64,000 nt of DNA from Bifidobacterium criceti (GTDB lineage Bacteria > Actinomycetota > Actinomycetes > Actinomycetales > Bifidobacteriaceae): assembly GCF_002286935.1 (NCBI RefSeq), contig NZ_MVOH01000017.1:62001-126000 (forward strand). Direction: 5' to 3'. Positions 34,374 through 43,502 of the stretch are shown here, one piece after another; positions within the stretch are counted from its first letter, which is position 1; the number at the start of each line of letters is the position of its first letter. The notes under the pieces are model-generated. The model saw only the letters and a list, made by a program, of their open reading frames with translations. It had not been told where the DNA came from and did no database searches. Position numbers and translations under genes: made by a program.

Positions 34374-35404
34374 GCGCGAGACGGTTGCATTATCTGGGCC
34401 CCGAGGGCACGTTCACACATGAGGCGGCGATTGCGGCGGCCGCGATGTTTCCGTGTCATGACGACATCGACCTCATGCCGTGCGGCGACGCCGCGTCGAT
34501 CGTGCGCGCGGTCGCGCATGGCGACGGTTGGGGTGTCATCGCATGGGAGAACAACGTCGAAGGTTACGTCGTGCCGAATCTCGATATGCTCATCGACGCC
34601 GAGGATGTCGCCGGGTTCGTGCGCGTCGGCGTCGATGTGACGTTTTCCGCGTTTGTCACCGAAGAGACCTATGTGACGGCGCTCGCACAGCGAGGTGCGG
34701 GCGAATCCGAATTCGATGCCGTATGCCGCGTGTGCACGACGGTGTCGGCGCATCCGCACGGCCTTGCGCAGTGCCGGAGGTTCATCCGCGCCCACCAGCT
34801 GCGGGAGATGCCGGCCGCGTCGAACGGGGCCGCGTGCCGCGACCTCGCGTACGGGTGCGTCGCGCTCGGACCCGACATCTGCGGACGGTTGTACGGATTG
34901 CACCGCATCACCGCACACGTCGAGGACTTCCAAGGCGCGCGCACCGAGTTCCTCGTCATCGCACGTCGTGACGACGTGCGCACCGAGCTTGCGTCCGCGC
35001 GCGCGCAGGGCGCCGAGGCCTTCGAGTCGATTCTCACGTTCATTCCGCTCGCGACTGGTCCCGGCGTCCTCGCCGACGCGCTCGACGCGATCCGCGATGC
35101 GGGCCTCAACATGACGAGTTTCATCTCACGGCCGATCAAAGGCCATGACGGCACCTACAGCTTCATCGCGACGCTCGACGCGGCGCCATGGGAGCCGCGG
35201 TTCCGCGCGCTCCTCACCGAGGTCTTCGAACATGGCGACTGGCTTAAGACGCTCGCCGTCTATCCACGCCGCGAACGGCCACATCCGCCCGTCGACGAAT
35301 GGATGCTTCCGCAAGGTGGGGTACGATGCAATATGGAGACCAACGAGACATTGTCCGCTTCCCGGAGCGATGATGCGACGATGCGAAAGGAACTGCTGTG
35401 GTAG
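34370..35404 (+). CDS. pheA: Prephenate dehydratase
   Basis: This 344-residue enzyme converts prephenate to phenylpyruvate. It begins YLGPEGTFTHEAA and has a C-terminal ACT regulatory domain (about 220-300). Two family motifs are altered: the catalytic TRF reads TEF (ARTEFLVIA), and the ACT ESRP motif reads ISRP. A tail of about 40 residues follows the ACT domain. It overlaps the membrane-protein gene upstream and tyrA downstream by seven bases. Family membership is clear; catalytic efficiency and Phe feedback may differ from E. coli. Confidence 0.88.
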   Translation: MSARRLHYLGPEGTFTHEAAIAAAAMFPCHDDIDLMPCGDAASIVRAVAHGDGWGVIAWENNVEGYVVPNLDMLIDAEDVAGFVRVGVDVTFSAFVTEETYVTALAQRGAGESEFDAVCRVCTTVSAHPHGLAQCRRFIRAHQLREMPAASNGAACRDLAYGCVALGPDICGRLYGLHRITAHVEDFQGARTEFLVIARRDDVRTELASARAQGAEAFESILTFIPLATGPGVLADALDAIRDAGLNMTSFISRPIKGHDGTYSFIATLDAAPWEPRFRALLTEVFEHGDWLKTLAVYPRRERPHPPVDEWMLPQGGVRCNMETNETLSASRSDDATMRKELLW

Positions 35405-36504
35405 AAGAGGTATCCCGCTCCCTGGGGGAGGCACCGGACACGATCGAGGAGACGGCGACAATGCCGGCGATCGGCCCGGAAGGCATTGAATGCCCGCGCC
35501 ATATCGCAATCGTCGGCCTCGGCCTCATCGGCGGTTCACTCGCATTGCGCCTGCGTGCAGCGGGCGTGCGGGTAAGCGCATGGAACCATCGTCCGCACCC
35601 GTATGCGGCCGCGCGCGCCGCGGGCATCGATTGCAAGGACAGCCTCGAGGAGCTCGTCTCGGATAACCCCGACGTCATCGTGCTGTGCAATCCGCTTGTC
35701 GCGATGCCGAAACTGCTCAAGACCTTGAAACCGATCATCGACCCGTCGCGTACGACGCTCACCGATGTCGGCAGCGTCAAGGGGCTTGTCCGCGAACAGG
35801 TGCACGCCGCGGGTATCACCGACTGCTATGTCGGCGCGCATCCGATGACCGGCAACGAGCATTCCGGATGGTCGGCCGCCGACCCCGACATATTCGACAA
35901 CGCGCTGTGGGCGCTCACCTACGACCACCACACCGAATACGCGCGCATCGTGCAGGTCGCCGGTATGATCACACGCGGCCTGCGCAACACGCTGATCGTC
36001 ATCGACGACGAGACGCATGACCGCGCCGCGTCGCTCATCTCACACATGCCGCACGTCGTGTCGACGGCGCTCATCAACGAACTGACCGACAACCCGTACC
36101 GCAACATCGCGGCGGCGTTGTCAGCCGGCTCATGGCGTGACATGACGCGCGTCGCGCTCACTGACCCGGACCGTACGGCGGCGATGGTCGTCGAGAACGC
36201 CGCGAACGTCGAGGAACTGCTGCGCAACATGGCGAAGCGTCTCGAATCGTTCGCCGACGCGTTGCATGACGATGATTCCGCGGCGATTCACCGTTTCTTC
36301 ACGGAAGGGCAGCCGTACCGCGACTACAAGGCGAAACAGCGTACGGCGTTCGACACGGGTGAGACGCAGACGGTGTTCACGACGCTCAAGATCAGCGCCG
36401 ACGACTGGCGCCGCGACCTGCTTGATTCGGCAATGCGTGGCGAGCATATCGTGAGGTTCACGTCGGGCCACCATGCGCTCGCCGAACGCCAGTTCACGAT
36501 CTGA
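35398..36504 (+). CDS. tyrA: Prephenate dehydrogenase
   Basis: This 368-residue NAD(P)-dependent enzyme makes 4-hydroxyphenylpyruvate for tyrosine. It has the Rossmann loop IAIVGLGLIGGSLALRL, TLTDVGSVKGLV and the HPMTGNEHSGWSAA segment with the catalytic His. GTG 35398 has AAAGGAAC upstream and overlaps the end of pheA. A 34-residue hydrophilic N-terminal extension precedes the Rossmann fold. Its 3' end overlaps the convergent small gene by 11 bp. Confidence 0.93.
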   Translation: MVEEVSRSLGEAPDTIEETATMPAIGPEGIECPRHIAIVGLGLIGGSLALRLRAAGVRVSAWNHRPHPYAAARAAGIDCKDSLEELVSDNPDVIVLCNPLVAMPKLLKTLKPIIDPSRTTLTDVGSVKGLVREQVHAAGITDCYVGAHPMTGNEHSGWSAADPDIFDNALWALTYDHHTEYARIVQVAGMITRGLRNTLIVIDDETHDRAASLISHMPHVVSTALINELTDNPYRNIAAALSAGSWRDMTRVALTDPDRTAAMVVENAANVEELLRNMAKRLESFADALHDDDSAAIHRFFTEGQPYRDYKAKQRTAFDTGETQTVFTTLKISADDWRRDLLDSAMRGEHIVRFTSGHHALAERQFTI

Positions 36505-36742
36505 CGGGCCGTTCCGGCACCGGTTTGAGGATCGCGATGTCGGCGGCGCGGATATCCACGTCCTGCGCGGGGCGTGACCCGTTTGCTGCGGCGTCGCGCG
36601 TCATTGCGAGCGTCGTGCCGTCCCATGCGCGCACGTGGCCGACGACGTCGCGGTATTGCATGCGTCCCGTGCGTTCGTCGACGCCCGCATAGAGGCGCAC
36701 GACGACGCGTGCGCCCGCGGGAATCGTCTGGGGGAGTTTCAT
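36494..36742 (-). CDS. SH3-like small protein (Rv0428c N-domain type)
   Basis: This 82-residue protein, GARVVVRLYAG through VDIRAADIAILKPVPERP, resembles the SH3-like domain found in front of some actinobacterial GNAT acetyltransferases (Rv0428c type). Here it stands alone, without an acetyltransferase domain. The function is unknown. ATG 36742 is followed upstream by GGAGATGCG on the minus strand. The gene converges with tyrA. Confidence 0.7.
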   Translation of the reverse strand: MKLPQTIPAGARVVVRLYAGVDERTGRMQYRDVVGHVRAWDGTTLAMTRDAAANGSRPAQDVDIRAADIAILKPVPERPVRS

Positions 36743-36857
36743 CGCATCTCCTTCGTCGATGTGCGCGTCCAGCGGACGCGTATGTGGATATCGCTATGTG
36801 ATTGTACTGCGTGCGGCATGATGGATGAATGTCCGCTCGATGCAGGAGGGATGGGTC

Positions 36858-38045
36858 ATGAGAATCGTCATCGCGCCGGATTCGTTCAAAGGATGCATGA
36901 CTGCGGCCGAAGCGGCCGCGGCGATCGAGGAGGGCATGCGCAGGGCGTTGCCGGACGCCGACTATGTGGCCGTGCCGATGGCCGATGGTGGCGAAGGCAC
37001 CGTGCAGGCGCTCGTCGACGCGACAGGGGGACGTCTCGCCCCGGCCGTCGTGACTGGTCCGCTCGGCACGCCGGTCGCCGCCGTCTACGGCATGCTTGGC
37101 GATCGCGATGGCGGGAGGACGGCCGTCATCGAAATGGCGTCCGCTGCTGGTCTCGGCCTCGTCGATGTGGCATCGCGCGACGCGCGTGTCACGACGACAT
37201 TCGGCGTCGGTGAGCTCATCCGCGACGCGCTTGACCACGGTGCGACGTCGTTCATCATAGGGCTCGGCGGTTCGGCGACGAACGACGGTGGCGCCGGCAT
37301 GATGCAGGCGCTCGGCGTGCATCTGCGTGATGCCCATGGCAATGAGCTTGGTTATGGTGGGGCCGCGCTCGCACAGCTCGCGTCGATCGACGTGTCCGGG
37401 CTCGACCCACGGGTCAAGGCGGCGACGTTCATACTCGCGTCCGATGTGACGAATCCGCTGACGGGACCATGCGGCGCGTCCTCCGTGTTCGGCCCGCAGA
37501 AAGGCGCCGATGCAATGGCCGTCGCCGAACTCGACACCGCATTGCGCCGTTGGGCCGCCGTCATCCGCGACACGCTTGGCCGCGATGTAGAACATGTGCC
37601 CGGTGCGGGCGCGGCCGGCGGACTTGGGGCCGGGTTCCTCGCATGCACCGATGCGCGGATGCGTCCCGGCGTCTCAATCGTCGCCGAAGCGACGGGACTC
37701 TCCGCACGTGCATATGGCGCGGATCTATGCGTCACGGGTGAGGGCTGCATCGATGGCCAGACACGGTACGGCAAAACACCCGTTGGCGTCGCGCGCATCG
37801 TCAAGGACGCGGCACCGGGCTGCACCGTCGTCGCGCTCGCCGGCTGCGTCGGGCATGGGGCCGATACGCTCCAGGACCATGGCATCGATGCCGTGTTCGG
37901 CATCATGTCCGGTCCGGTAAGCCTCACACAGGCGATTGGCGAAGGGCGCGCGAATCTCGTGCGCACCGCCGAGAACGTCGCGCGCCTCGTTGCGGCGATA
38001 CGCATACCGCATCGTCATGCGCCACGACCCTCGATATCTGCATGA
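36858..38045 (+). CDS. glxK: Glycerate kinase
   Basis: This 395-residue GarK/GlxK-type kinase phosphorylates glycerate to 2- or 3-phosphoglycerate. Typical stretches are IAPDSFKGCMTAAEAA, VPMADGGEGTVQAL, GLGGSATNDGGAGM, and VTGEGCIDGQT near the C-terminus. ATG 36858 has GGAGGG upstream and begins MRIVIAPDSFKG. It appears monocistronic and ends at a long palindromic terminator. Confidence 0.92.
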   Translation: MRIVIAPDSFKGCMTAAEAAAAIEEGMRRALPDADYVAVPMADGGEGTVQALVDATGGRLAPAVVTGPLGTPVAAVYGMLGDRDGGRTAVIEMASAAGLGLVDVASRDARVTTTFGVGELIRDALDHGATSFIIGLGGSATNDGGAGMMQALGVHLRDAHGNELGYGGAALAQLASIDVSGLDPRVKAATFILASDVTNPLTGPCGASSVFGPQKGADAMAVAELDTALRRWAAVIRDTLGRDVEHVPGAGAAGGLGAGFLACTDARMRPGVSIVAEATGLSARAYGADLCVTGEGCIDGQTRYGKTPVGVARIVKDAAPGCTVVALAGCVGHGADTLQDHGIDAVFGIMSGPVSLTQAIGEGRANLVRTAENVARLVAAIRIPHRHAPRPSISA

Positions 38046-38064
38046 GCCATGTGCATAGGGGTGG

Positions 38065-38124
38065 CAACGGGAAGGCCCCGTGTGGCCGTTCGATCGAACG
38101 GCCACACGGGGCCTTCGTGCGTTG
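38065..38124. terminator. Bidirectional terminator: perfect 46-bp palindrome
   Basis: GAAGGCCCCGTGTGGCCGTT starts a palindrome of 23-bp arms (38071-38093 and 38094-38116) centred on TCGA, flanked by CAACG and CGTTG. It separates the convergent glycerate kinase and ABC permease genes. No T-tract is present. Confidence 0.75.
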
Positions 38125-38147
38125 GGACGCTGTGGTGTGGTATGGCC

Positions 38148-40976
38148 TCACTCGCTCGCGACGGCGTCAAGCACCGGCTGCTTGAGCGCACGGCGCGCCG
38201 GCGAGATGCTCGCGACGAGGCCGACGAGGACCGCGACGACGAGGAACAGCACGAGCTGGTCCCATGGGATCGTCAACGTCGTCATGCCCTGTGATTCATA
38301 GGCGGCGCGGATGACGACACCGGCCGCGACACCGACGACGATGCCGACGATCGTGCCGAACACCGAGAGGATGACCGCCTCGATCGCGAGCATGCCGCGC
38401 ACCTGGCCGTTCGATGTGCCGATCGCGCGCAGCAGGCCGATCTCCTTCGTACGTTCCGACACATTGAGCGCCAACGTGTTGACGATGCCGAAGATCGCGA
38501 TGATGATCGACAATGCGAGCAGCGCGTAGATGATCGCGAGCATCGAGTTGATCATCGAGCTCATCGACGACTTGAACTCGTCGCGCGTGAGGACCGAGAC
38601 CGTGTAGAACGGCTTCACGGTCTCCTTGAGGTCCTTGCCGAGATGTTCGACGTCCGCGCCGGGCTCCGCCTGCACGTACATCTGCGTGACCATCATCATG
38701 TCCTTGCTTGTGAGCTTCTCCGCCGTCGGCAGCGAGATCATGACACCGTCGGCGTAGAGGGAGTCATCGATGATCGCGCCGATCCTGACCTGCTCCTTCT
38801 TCGTCTCGGTCTTCATCTTGACGAACTGCTTCGGATCGACGTCCTGCGCCTGCTTGACGACGTCTTCGGCCTCCTTCGCCTTGGCTTGTGCACCGGAGAC
38901 GTCACCAGAGGCCGCAAGTTGCTGTGCCTCCTGCTGCAGCGCGGTCGCCTGCTGCTCGACTTGCTTCTGGTAGGCTTCGGACGCCTGCTTCGTGGCCTCT
39001 TCGTCGACCGACGTGTTTTCCGATTCGAGGTCGATCACATCGCCGATCTTCCAATGCTCGTCGTCGGCGATCGTGCGTCCGACCGCCGCTTCGCCATCTT
39101 CGACTGCCTTCGCGGCGTCGCCGTCCTGTTGAGCAATCGGTGCGATTTTGGTGAACAGATCGATATTGCCCGTGTTCGGCATGATGTCCTCCGTGGCGTT
39201 GGCCACTTTCACTGTTGGCAACATGTAGATCGGCGACGATGCACCGACGCCGTCGGTATCTTCGATTGCGTCGACGGCCTTCGTCGAGATCGGCTGTGAC
39301 ATGCTTGCCGTCATCGCGACATAGTCGGCGTTCACGTTGTTGTCGACGAGGTTGCTCACCGATGTCTTCATCGACGTCGCGACGACGCCGAGGCAGCTGA
39401 CGATTGCAACGCCGATGAACAATGCGGCGGCCGTGTTCGCGGTGCGGCGCTTCGCACGGCCGATGTTGCGCGTCGCGAGCTTGCCGGTGACCGGGAACAT
39501 CTTCGATGGAACCCAGCCAAGCACCTTCGCGGCGGGCGCGACGAACGCCGGTGCACAGACGATCGCGCCGATGACGACGAATCCGGCGCCAAGGCCGAGC
39601 GTCCAGCCGGACCCGAGGTCGTTGAGCCACTGCCAGTCGACCGTCTTCGCAGCGTCGAGATAGCACAGCACCCAGAAGGCCGCGCCGATGACGACCATCG
39701 CGATGCCGAGCCAGCCGCGCGCCTTGACCGGCTTCTCCGGGTTGACCGTCTCGTTCATCGCCTGGATCGGGGGAGCGGTCGCTGCGGTCTTCGCCGGCAA
39801 TGTCGCACCGATGATCGTCACGACGACACCGACGATGACACCGATGATGACGTCGGTCGCCGATGGCGCAGGCGAGCCGGACAGCGGCATGCCGCCGCTT
39901 GTCATGCCCTTCGCGATCGCTTCGAGCAGACCCCAGCCGAGCAGCACGCCGATGCCGGAGCCGACCAGGCCGAGGATGACGGCCTGGATGAGCACGCTCG
40001 CGAACACCTGCAGCGGCGAGGCGCCGACCGAGCGCAGCAACGCATAGCCGCGCATCGATTCGCGCACAATCATCGTGAACGTGTTCGCGATGATGAACGC
40101 GCCGACGAACAACGCAATCGCCGCGAAGATCAGAATCAACGGCTGGATGAAGCCGAGCTGGTCCTGGATGCTCTTCGTCGATTCGTCGCGCACCGAAGCG
40201 CCGGTCACGGCGTGCGCGTCCGCGCTCTTCGGCAGCATCTCGTTGATGCGGTCGGCGAGCTGTTGCTGCGCCGCTTCGTCGAGTGGTGTCGTCTTGTCGC
40301 CGTACACGCCGATGTACTGGACGCTCGAGGTGTCCTCACCCTCCTCCTGCAGCTGATGTTCGACGAAGCTCGGACGGGCGAGGATCAGAATCGCGCCGAG
40401 CTGTGTGGACGGTGATGTGAAGACGCCCGAGACCGTCATCTCATGCACCTCGCCGTCGATGACGATCTTCGCCGTGTCGCCGGTCCTGAGACCGGCCTTG
40501 TCGGCCGTGTCCTCGAGCAGTGCGACCGCGTCGTCCGTCCGCGGGTAGCCCCCGGAGACGAAATGGGTGGAACGCCACGGATCGTGCTCGTCGAATCCGA
40601 TGACGAGCGTCGGGGCGCCGACCGTCGTCATCGCGTCGCCGTTGCGGTCGAGCAGCACGGCGTTGCCCAGCTGATGCGTCGCGTCGGCGCTTGCGACGCC
40701 GTCGACCTTCTCGATATCGGGGATGACGTCAGTGCTGATCTCGTTGTAGGTGTGGCTGTTGACGCCGCCTTCTCCGTCCTCTTTCTGCTCGGTCGCGCCG
40801 CGCACATAGACGTCGGCGTCCGAGTTGGAGCCCATCATCTGCGCGACCTGGTCGTTGAGCATCTCACGGAAGCAGAACGAGCCGACGACGAACGCGACGC
40901 CGAGCGCGATCGCGATGATCGACATGACGAAGCGGCGGAAATGGGCCTTGGTATCTCGTAAACCTATGCGGAACAT
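38148..40976 (-). CDS. ABC transporter permease, FtsX/MacB type
   Basis: This 942-residue permease has an N-terminal helix (SIIAIALGVAFVVGSFC), a large extracytoplasmic domain, three helices in the first FtsX domain (about 260-430), a second extracytoplasmic region with a coiled coil rich in Gln, Ala and Glu (about 680-740), and a final FtsX domain with three helices. Such proteins couple cytoplasmic ATP hydrolysis to movement outside the membrane, for example lipoprotein or peptide export. The ATPase gene lies seven bases upstream. The substrate is unknown. Confidence 0.88.
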   Translation of the reverse strand: MFRIGLRDTKAHFRRFVMSIIAIALGVAFVVGSFCFREMLNDQVAQMMGSNSDADVYVRGATEQKEDGEGGVNSHTYNEISTDVIPDIEKVDGVASADATHQLGNAVLLDRNGDAMTTVGAPTLVIGFDEHDPWRSTHFVSGGYPRTDDAVALLEDTADKAGLRTGDTAKIVIDGEVHEMTVSGVFTSPSTQLGAILILARPSFVEHQLQEEGEDTSSVQYIGVYGDKTTPLDEAAQQQLADRINEMLPKSADAHAVTGASVRDESTKSIQDQLGFIQPLILIFAAIALFVGAFIIANTFTMIVRESMRGYALLRSVGASPLQVFASVLIQAVILGLVGSGIGVLLGWGLLEAIAKGMTSGGMPLSGSPAPSATDVIIGVIVGVVVTIIGATLPAKTAATAPPIQAMNETVNPEKPVKARGWLGIAMVVIGAAFWVLCYLDAAKTVDWQWLNDLGSGWTLGLGAGFVVIGAIVCAPAFVAPAAKVLGWVPSKMFPVTGKLATRNIGRAKRRTANTAAALFIGVAIVSCLGVVATSMKTSVSNLVDNNVNADYVAMTASMSQPISTKAVDAIEDTDGVGASSPIYMLPTVKVANATEDIMPNTGNIDLFTKIAPIAQQDGDAAKAVEDGEAAVGRTIADDEHWKIGDVIDLESENTSVDEEATKQASEAYQKQVEQQATALQQEAQQLAASGDVSGAQAKAKEAEDVVKQAQDVDPKQFVKMKTETKKEQVRIGAIIDDSLYADGVMISLPTAEKLTSKDMMMVTQMYVQAEPGADVEHLGKDLKETVKPFYTVSVLTRDEFKSSMSSMINSMLAIIYALLALSIIIAIFGIVNTLALNVSERTKEIGLLRAIGTSNGQVRGMLAIEAVILSVFGTIVGIVVGVAAGVVIRAAYESQGMTTLTIPWDQLVLFLVVAVLVGLVASISPARRALKQPVLDAVASE

Positions 40977-40983
40977 CAGTGGC

Positions 40984-41796
<813 letters not shown>

Positions 41797-41909
41797 ATGA
41801 ACCTTTCCCAGTGGTCTGGTGGTAGTGATGATTCGATGCACGACGAGACTCAGACGCCTGCCGTGTGCCTTTCCGTTACCCATTGTCCGCGAAACCGTCT
41901 CGACGCAAC

Positions 41910-41965
41910 GGTGACTGCCGTCACCTTCGCACGATGTTCCCGAATGGGACCGTGACTGCCGTCAC
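41910..41965. promoter_or_regulatory. Repeated GTGAC-TGCC-GTCAC operators of the ABC exporter
   Basis: GGTGAC-TGCC-GTCACC (41910-41925) and GTGAC-TGCC-GTCAC (41952-41965) are near-identical palindromes 41 bp apart, and the sequence after each also repeats (TCGCACGATGTTCC and TCGCATCATGTCC). They lie 115-170 bp upstream of the ATPase start and look like sites for a TetR- or MarR-type dimer. No such regulator is encoded nearby. Confidence 0.65.
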
Positions 41966-41974
41966 TGTCGCATC

Positions 41975-42298
41975 ATGTCCGGAACTTCGACGGGCGGACC
42001 GCCCATGACCGCATCGTACCGTATCGGGACGCACGGTATGCCACAATGTCCACATTCGTGCGGCCGTACCGGGACCGCCCATCAAGGACGATTCCAGCTA
42101 TACCCGAGGGCATACATCCGCCGCGGCAACGTCGCGTTGCACATGGTCCAAGACGCCGCAACCGCCGGTTGCATCCGCGTCATTGCAACGATTGCGGAAA
42201 CCTTCCCGATCCTCGTCCGCGACGACGTCCGTCTCACGATGTGGGAAGTGGAGACATGCGCAACCGGTTGCGCGGTGTCGATGAAACAGTGCCGATGA
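41975..42298 (+). CDS. Doubtful hypothetical protein between ABC exporter and xerC
   Basis: A 107-codon frame with fairly GC-rich third positions includes a protein-like stretch (IRVIATIAETFPILVRDD). It has no recognisable domain and no clear ribosome-binding site, and its first half overlaps inverted repeats (GGGCGGACCGCCC at 41992-42004; TACCGT/ACGGTA near 42016-42037) resembling Family B. It may be a decayed gene or chance. The rest of the 598-bp gap holds the ABC operators and a 24-bp direct repeat. Confidence 0.25.
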   Translation: MSGTSTGGPPMTASYRIGTHGMPQCPHSCGRTGTAHQGRFQLYPRAYIRRGNVALHMVQDAATAGCIRVIATIAETFPILVRDDVRLTMWEVETCATGCAVSMKQCR

Positions 42299-42311
42299 AG
42301 GTGCACACGGT

Positions 42312-42351
42312 GGATATGGATGGATATGTGCGGATGGATATGGATGGATAT
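42312..42351. repeat. Direct repeat GGATATGGATGGATAT upstream of xerC
   Basis: The 16-bp sequence occurs at 42312-42327 and again at 42336-42351, giving a 24-bp period within an ATGGAT-rich stretch. It ends 43 bp before the xerC start. Confidence 0.7.
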
Positions 42352-42394
42352 AGTGGAAGGCGGCAACGGCATCGTCGACAGAACAGGGGAGCGC

Positions 42395-43312
42395 ATGGAC
42401 GCACGGTATACGGTCGAACGGTTCGTCGACTATCTGCGCGCGGCGAAGGGATTGAGCGAACACACCGTCGCCGCCTACCGCTCCGATGTGCTCCAATGCC
42501 TCGACGCGCTCGCGGCGTCGGGGAAGACGGAACTCGACAACGTGACCTTGGGCGACCTGCGGATGTGGATGGCGGGGGAGTCGCGCCACGTCGCGAAAAG
42601 CAGCCTCGCACGCAAGACGATCGCGGTACGCCGCTTCTTCGCATGGGCGCTCGACCACAATGTGCTCACGCATGACCCGGCGGCCGCGCTCAAAACACCG
42701 AAACTGCCGAAGACCCTGCCCGCCGTGCTCAACGAGACACAGGCCGGGGCGCTTATGGACGAAGCCGACACCGAAGCCGCGCAACAGGGCGACGACCCGC
42801 ATGCGCGCGCAATTGCATTGCGTGACTGCGCGATGCTCGAAGTGCTGTATGCGACGGGCATCCGCGTCGCCGAGCTCGTCTCGATGGACCTCAACAGCGT
42901 GCGCTACGGCAACCGCACGATCACCGTCACCGGCAAAGGTGACAAACAGCGCGTCGTGCCGTTCGGCGCGCCCGCGCAGCGTGCGCTCGAACAATGGACC
43001 GAACAGGGTAGGCCTCTGCTCGTGACGCCGCGTTCCGGGCAGGCGCTGTTCCTCGGCGCGCGCGGCGCCAGGATCGACCAGCGCATCGTACGCGGTGTCG
43101 TGCACCGCGAGGCGGCGCGCGCCGGCGTTCCGGACATCTCGCCGCACGCGTTGCGCCACAGCGCGGCGACGCATATGCTCGACGGCGGCGCCGACCTGCG
43201 CGAAGTGCAGGAGATGCTCGGGCACTCGTCGCTCCAGACGACACAGCGCTACACGCATGTCTCGATCGAGCAGCTCAAAGCGCGCTACGCGCAGGCGTTC
43301 CCACGCGCGTGA
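42395..43312 (+). CDS. xerC: Tyrosine recombinase XerC
   Basis: This 305-residue recombinase has the full catalytic set Arg157 (IRVAEL), Lys181 (TGKGDKQ), His251 and Arg254 (HALRH), His277 (GHSSLQTT) and Tyr286 (RYTHVS). It is the second Xer protein of the window and the natural partner of XerD at dif. ATG 42395 has GGGGAG upstream; the frame extends 25 codons further but without family similarity. Confidence 0.9.
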   Translation: MDARYTVERFVDYLRAAKGLSEHTVAAYRSDVLQCLDALAASGKTELDNVTLGDLRMWMAGESRHVAKSSLARKTIAVRRFFAWALDHNVLTHDPAAALKTPKLPKTLPAVLNETQAGALMDEADTEAAQQGDDPHARAIALRDCAMLEVLYATGIRVAELVSMDLNSVRYGNRTITVTGKGDKQRVVPFGAPAQRALEQWTEQGRPLLVTPRSGQALFLGARGARIDQRIVRGVVHREAARAGVPDISPHALRHSAATHMLDGGADLREVQEMLGHSSLQTTQRYTHVSIEQLKARYAQAFPRA

Positions 43313-43350
43313 GCGTGGCCCCGATGGGCGCTATACCGGTGTGCCGTCGG

Positions 43351-43476
43351 TCGATTGTTTCTCAAATCGAGAACACCGGTTGCAAGGGTGTGGCACAATA
43401 AGGTGTTAATCGGCGATGGGGCTGGAACCCGCAAGTGGTTTCGGCCCCGTCGTGTATCGGCGGGCATGACCCGCCG
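43351..43476 (+). promoter_or_regulatory. oppA upstream region: palindrome and leader hairpins
   Basis: TCGATT (43351-43356) and AATCGA (43365-43370) form an inverted repeat after xerC. Further on, CGATGGGGC (43414-43422) pairs with GCCCCGTCG (43444-43452), with inner AACC/GGTT pairing, and CGGCGGG-CATGA-CCCGCCG (43458-43476) forms a second hairpin close to the oppA ribosome-binding site. A -35-like TTGCAA at 43380 suggests the oppA promoter lies here. Confidence 0.45.
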
Positions 43477-43502
43477 GCCGATCAAGGAAAAGGAGTAACC
43501 AC

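Noticed and set aside
41990..42075. Mobile-element end formed by inverted repeats near the ABC operators
   Set aside because: The repeats are short and resemble decayed Family B hairpins; there is no transposase, and target duplications are not visible.
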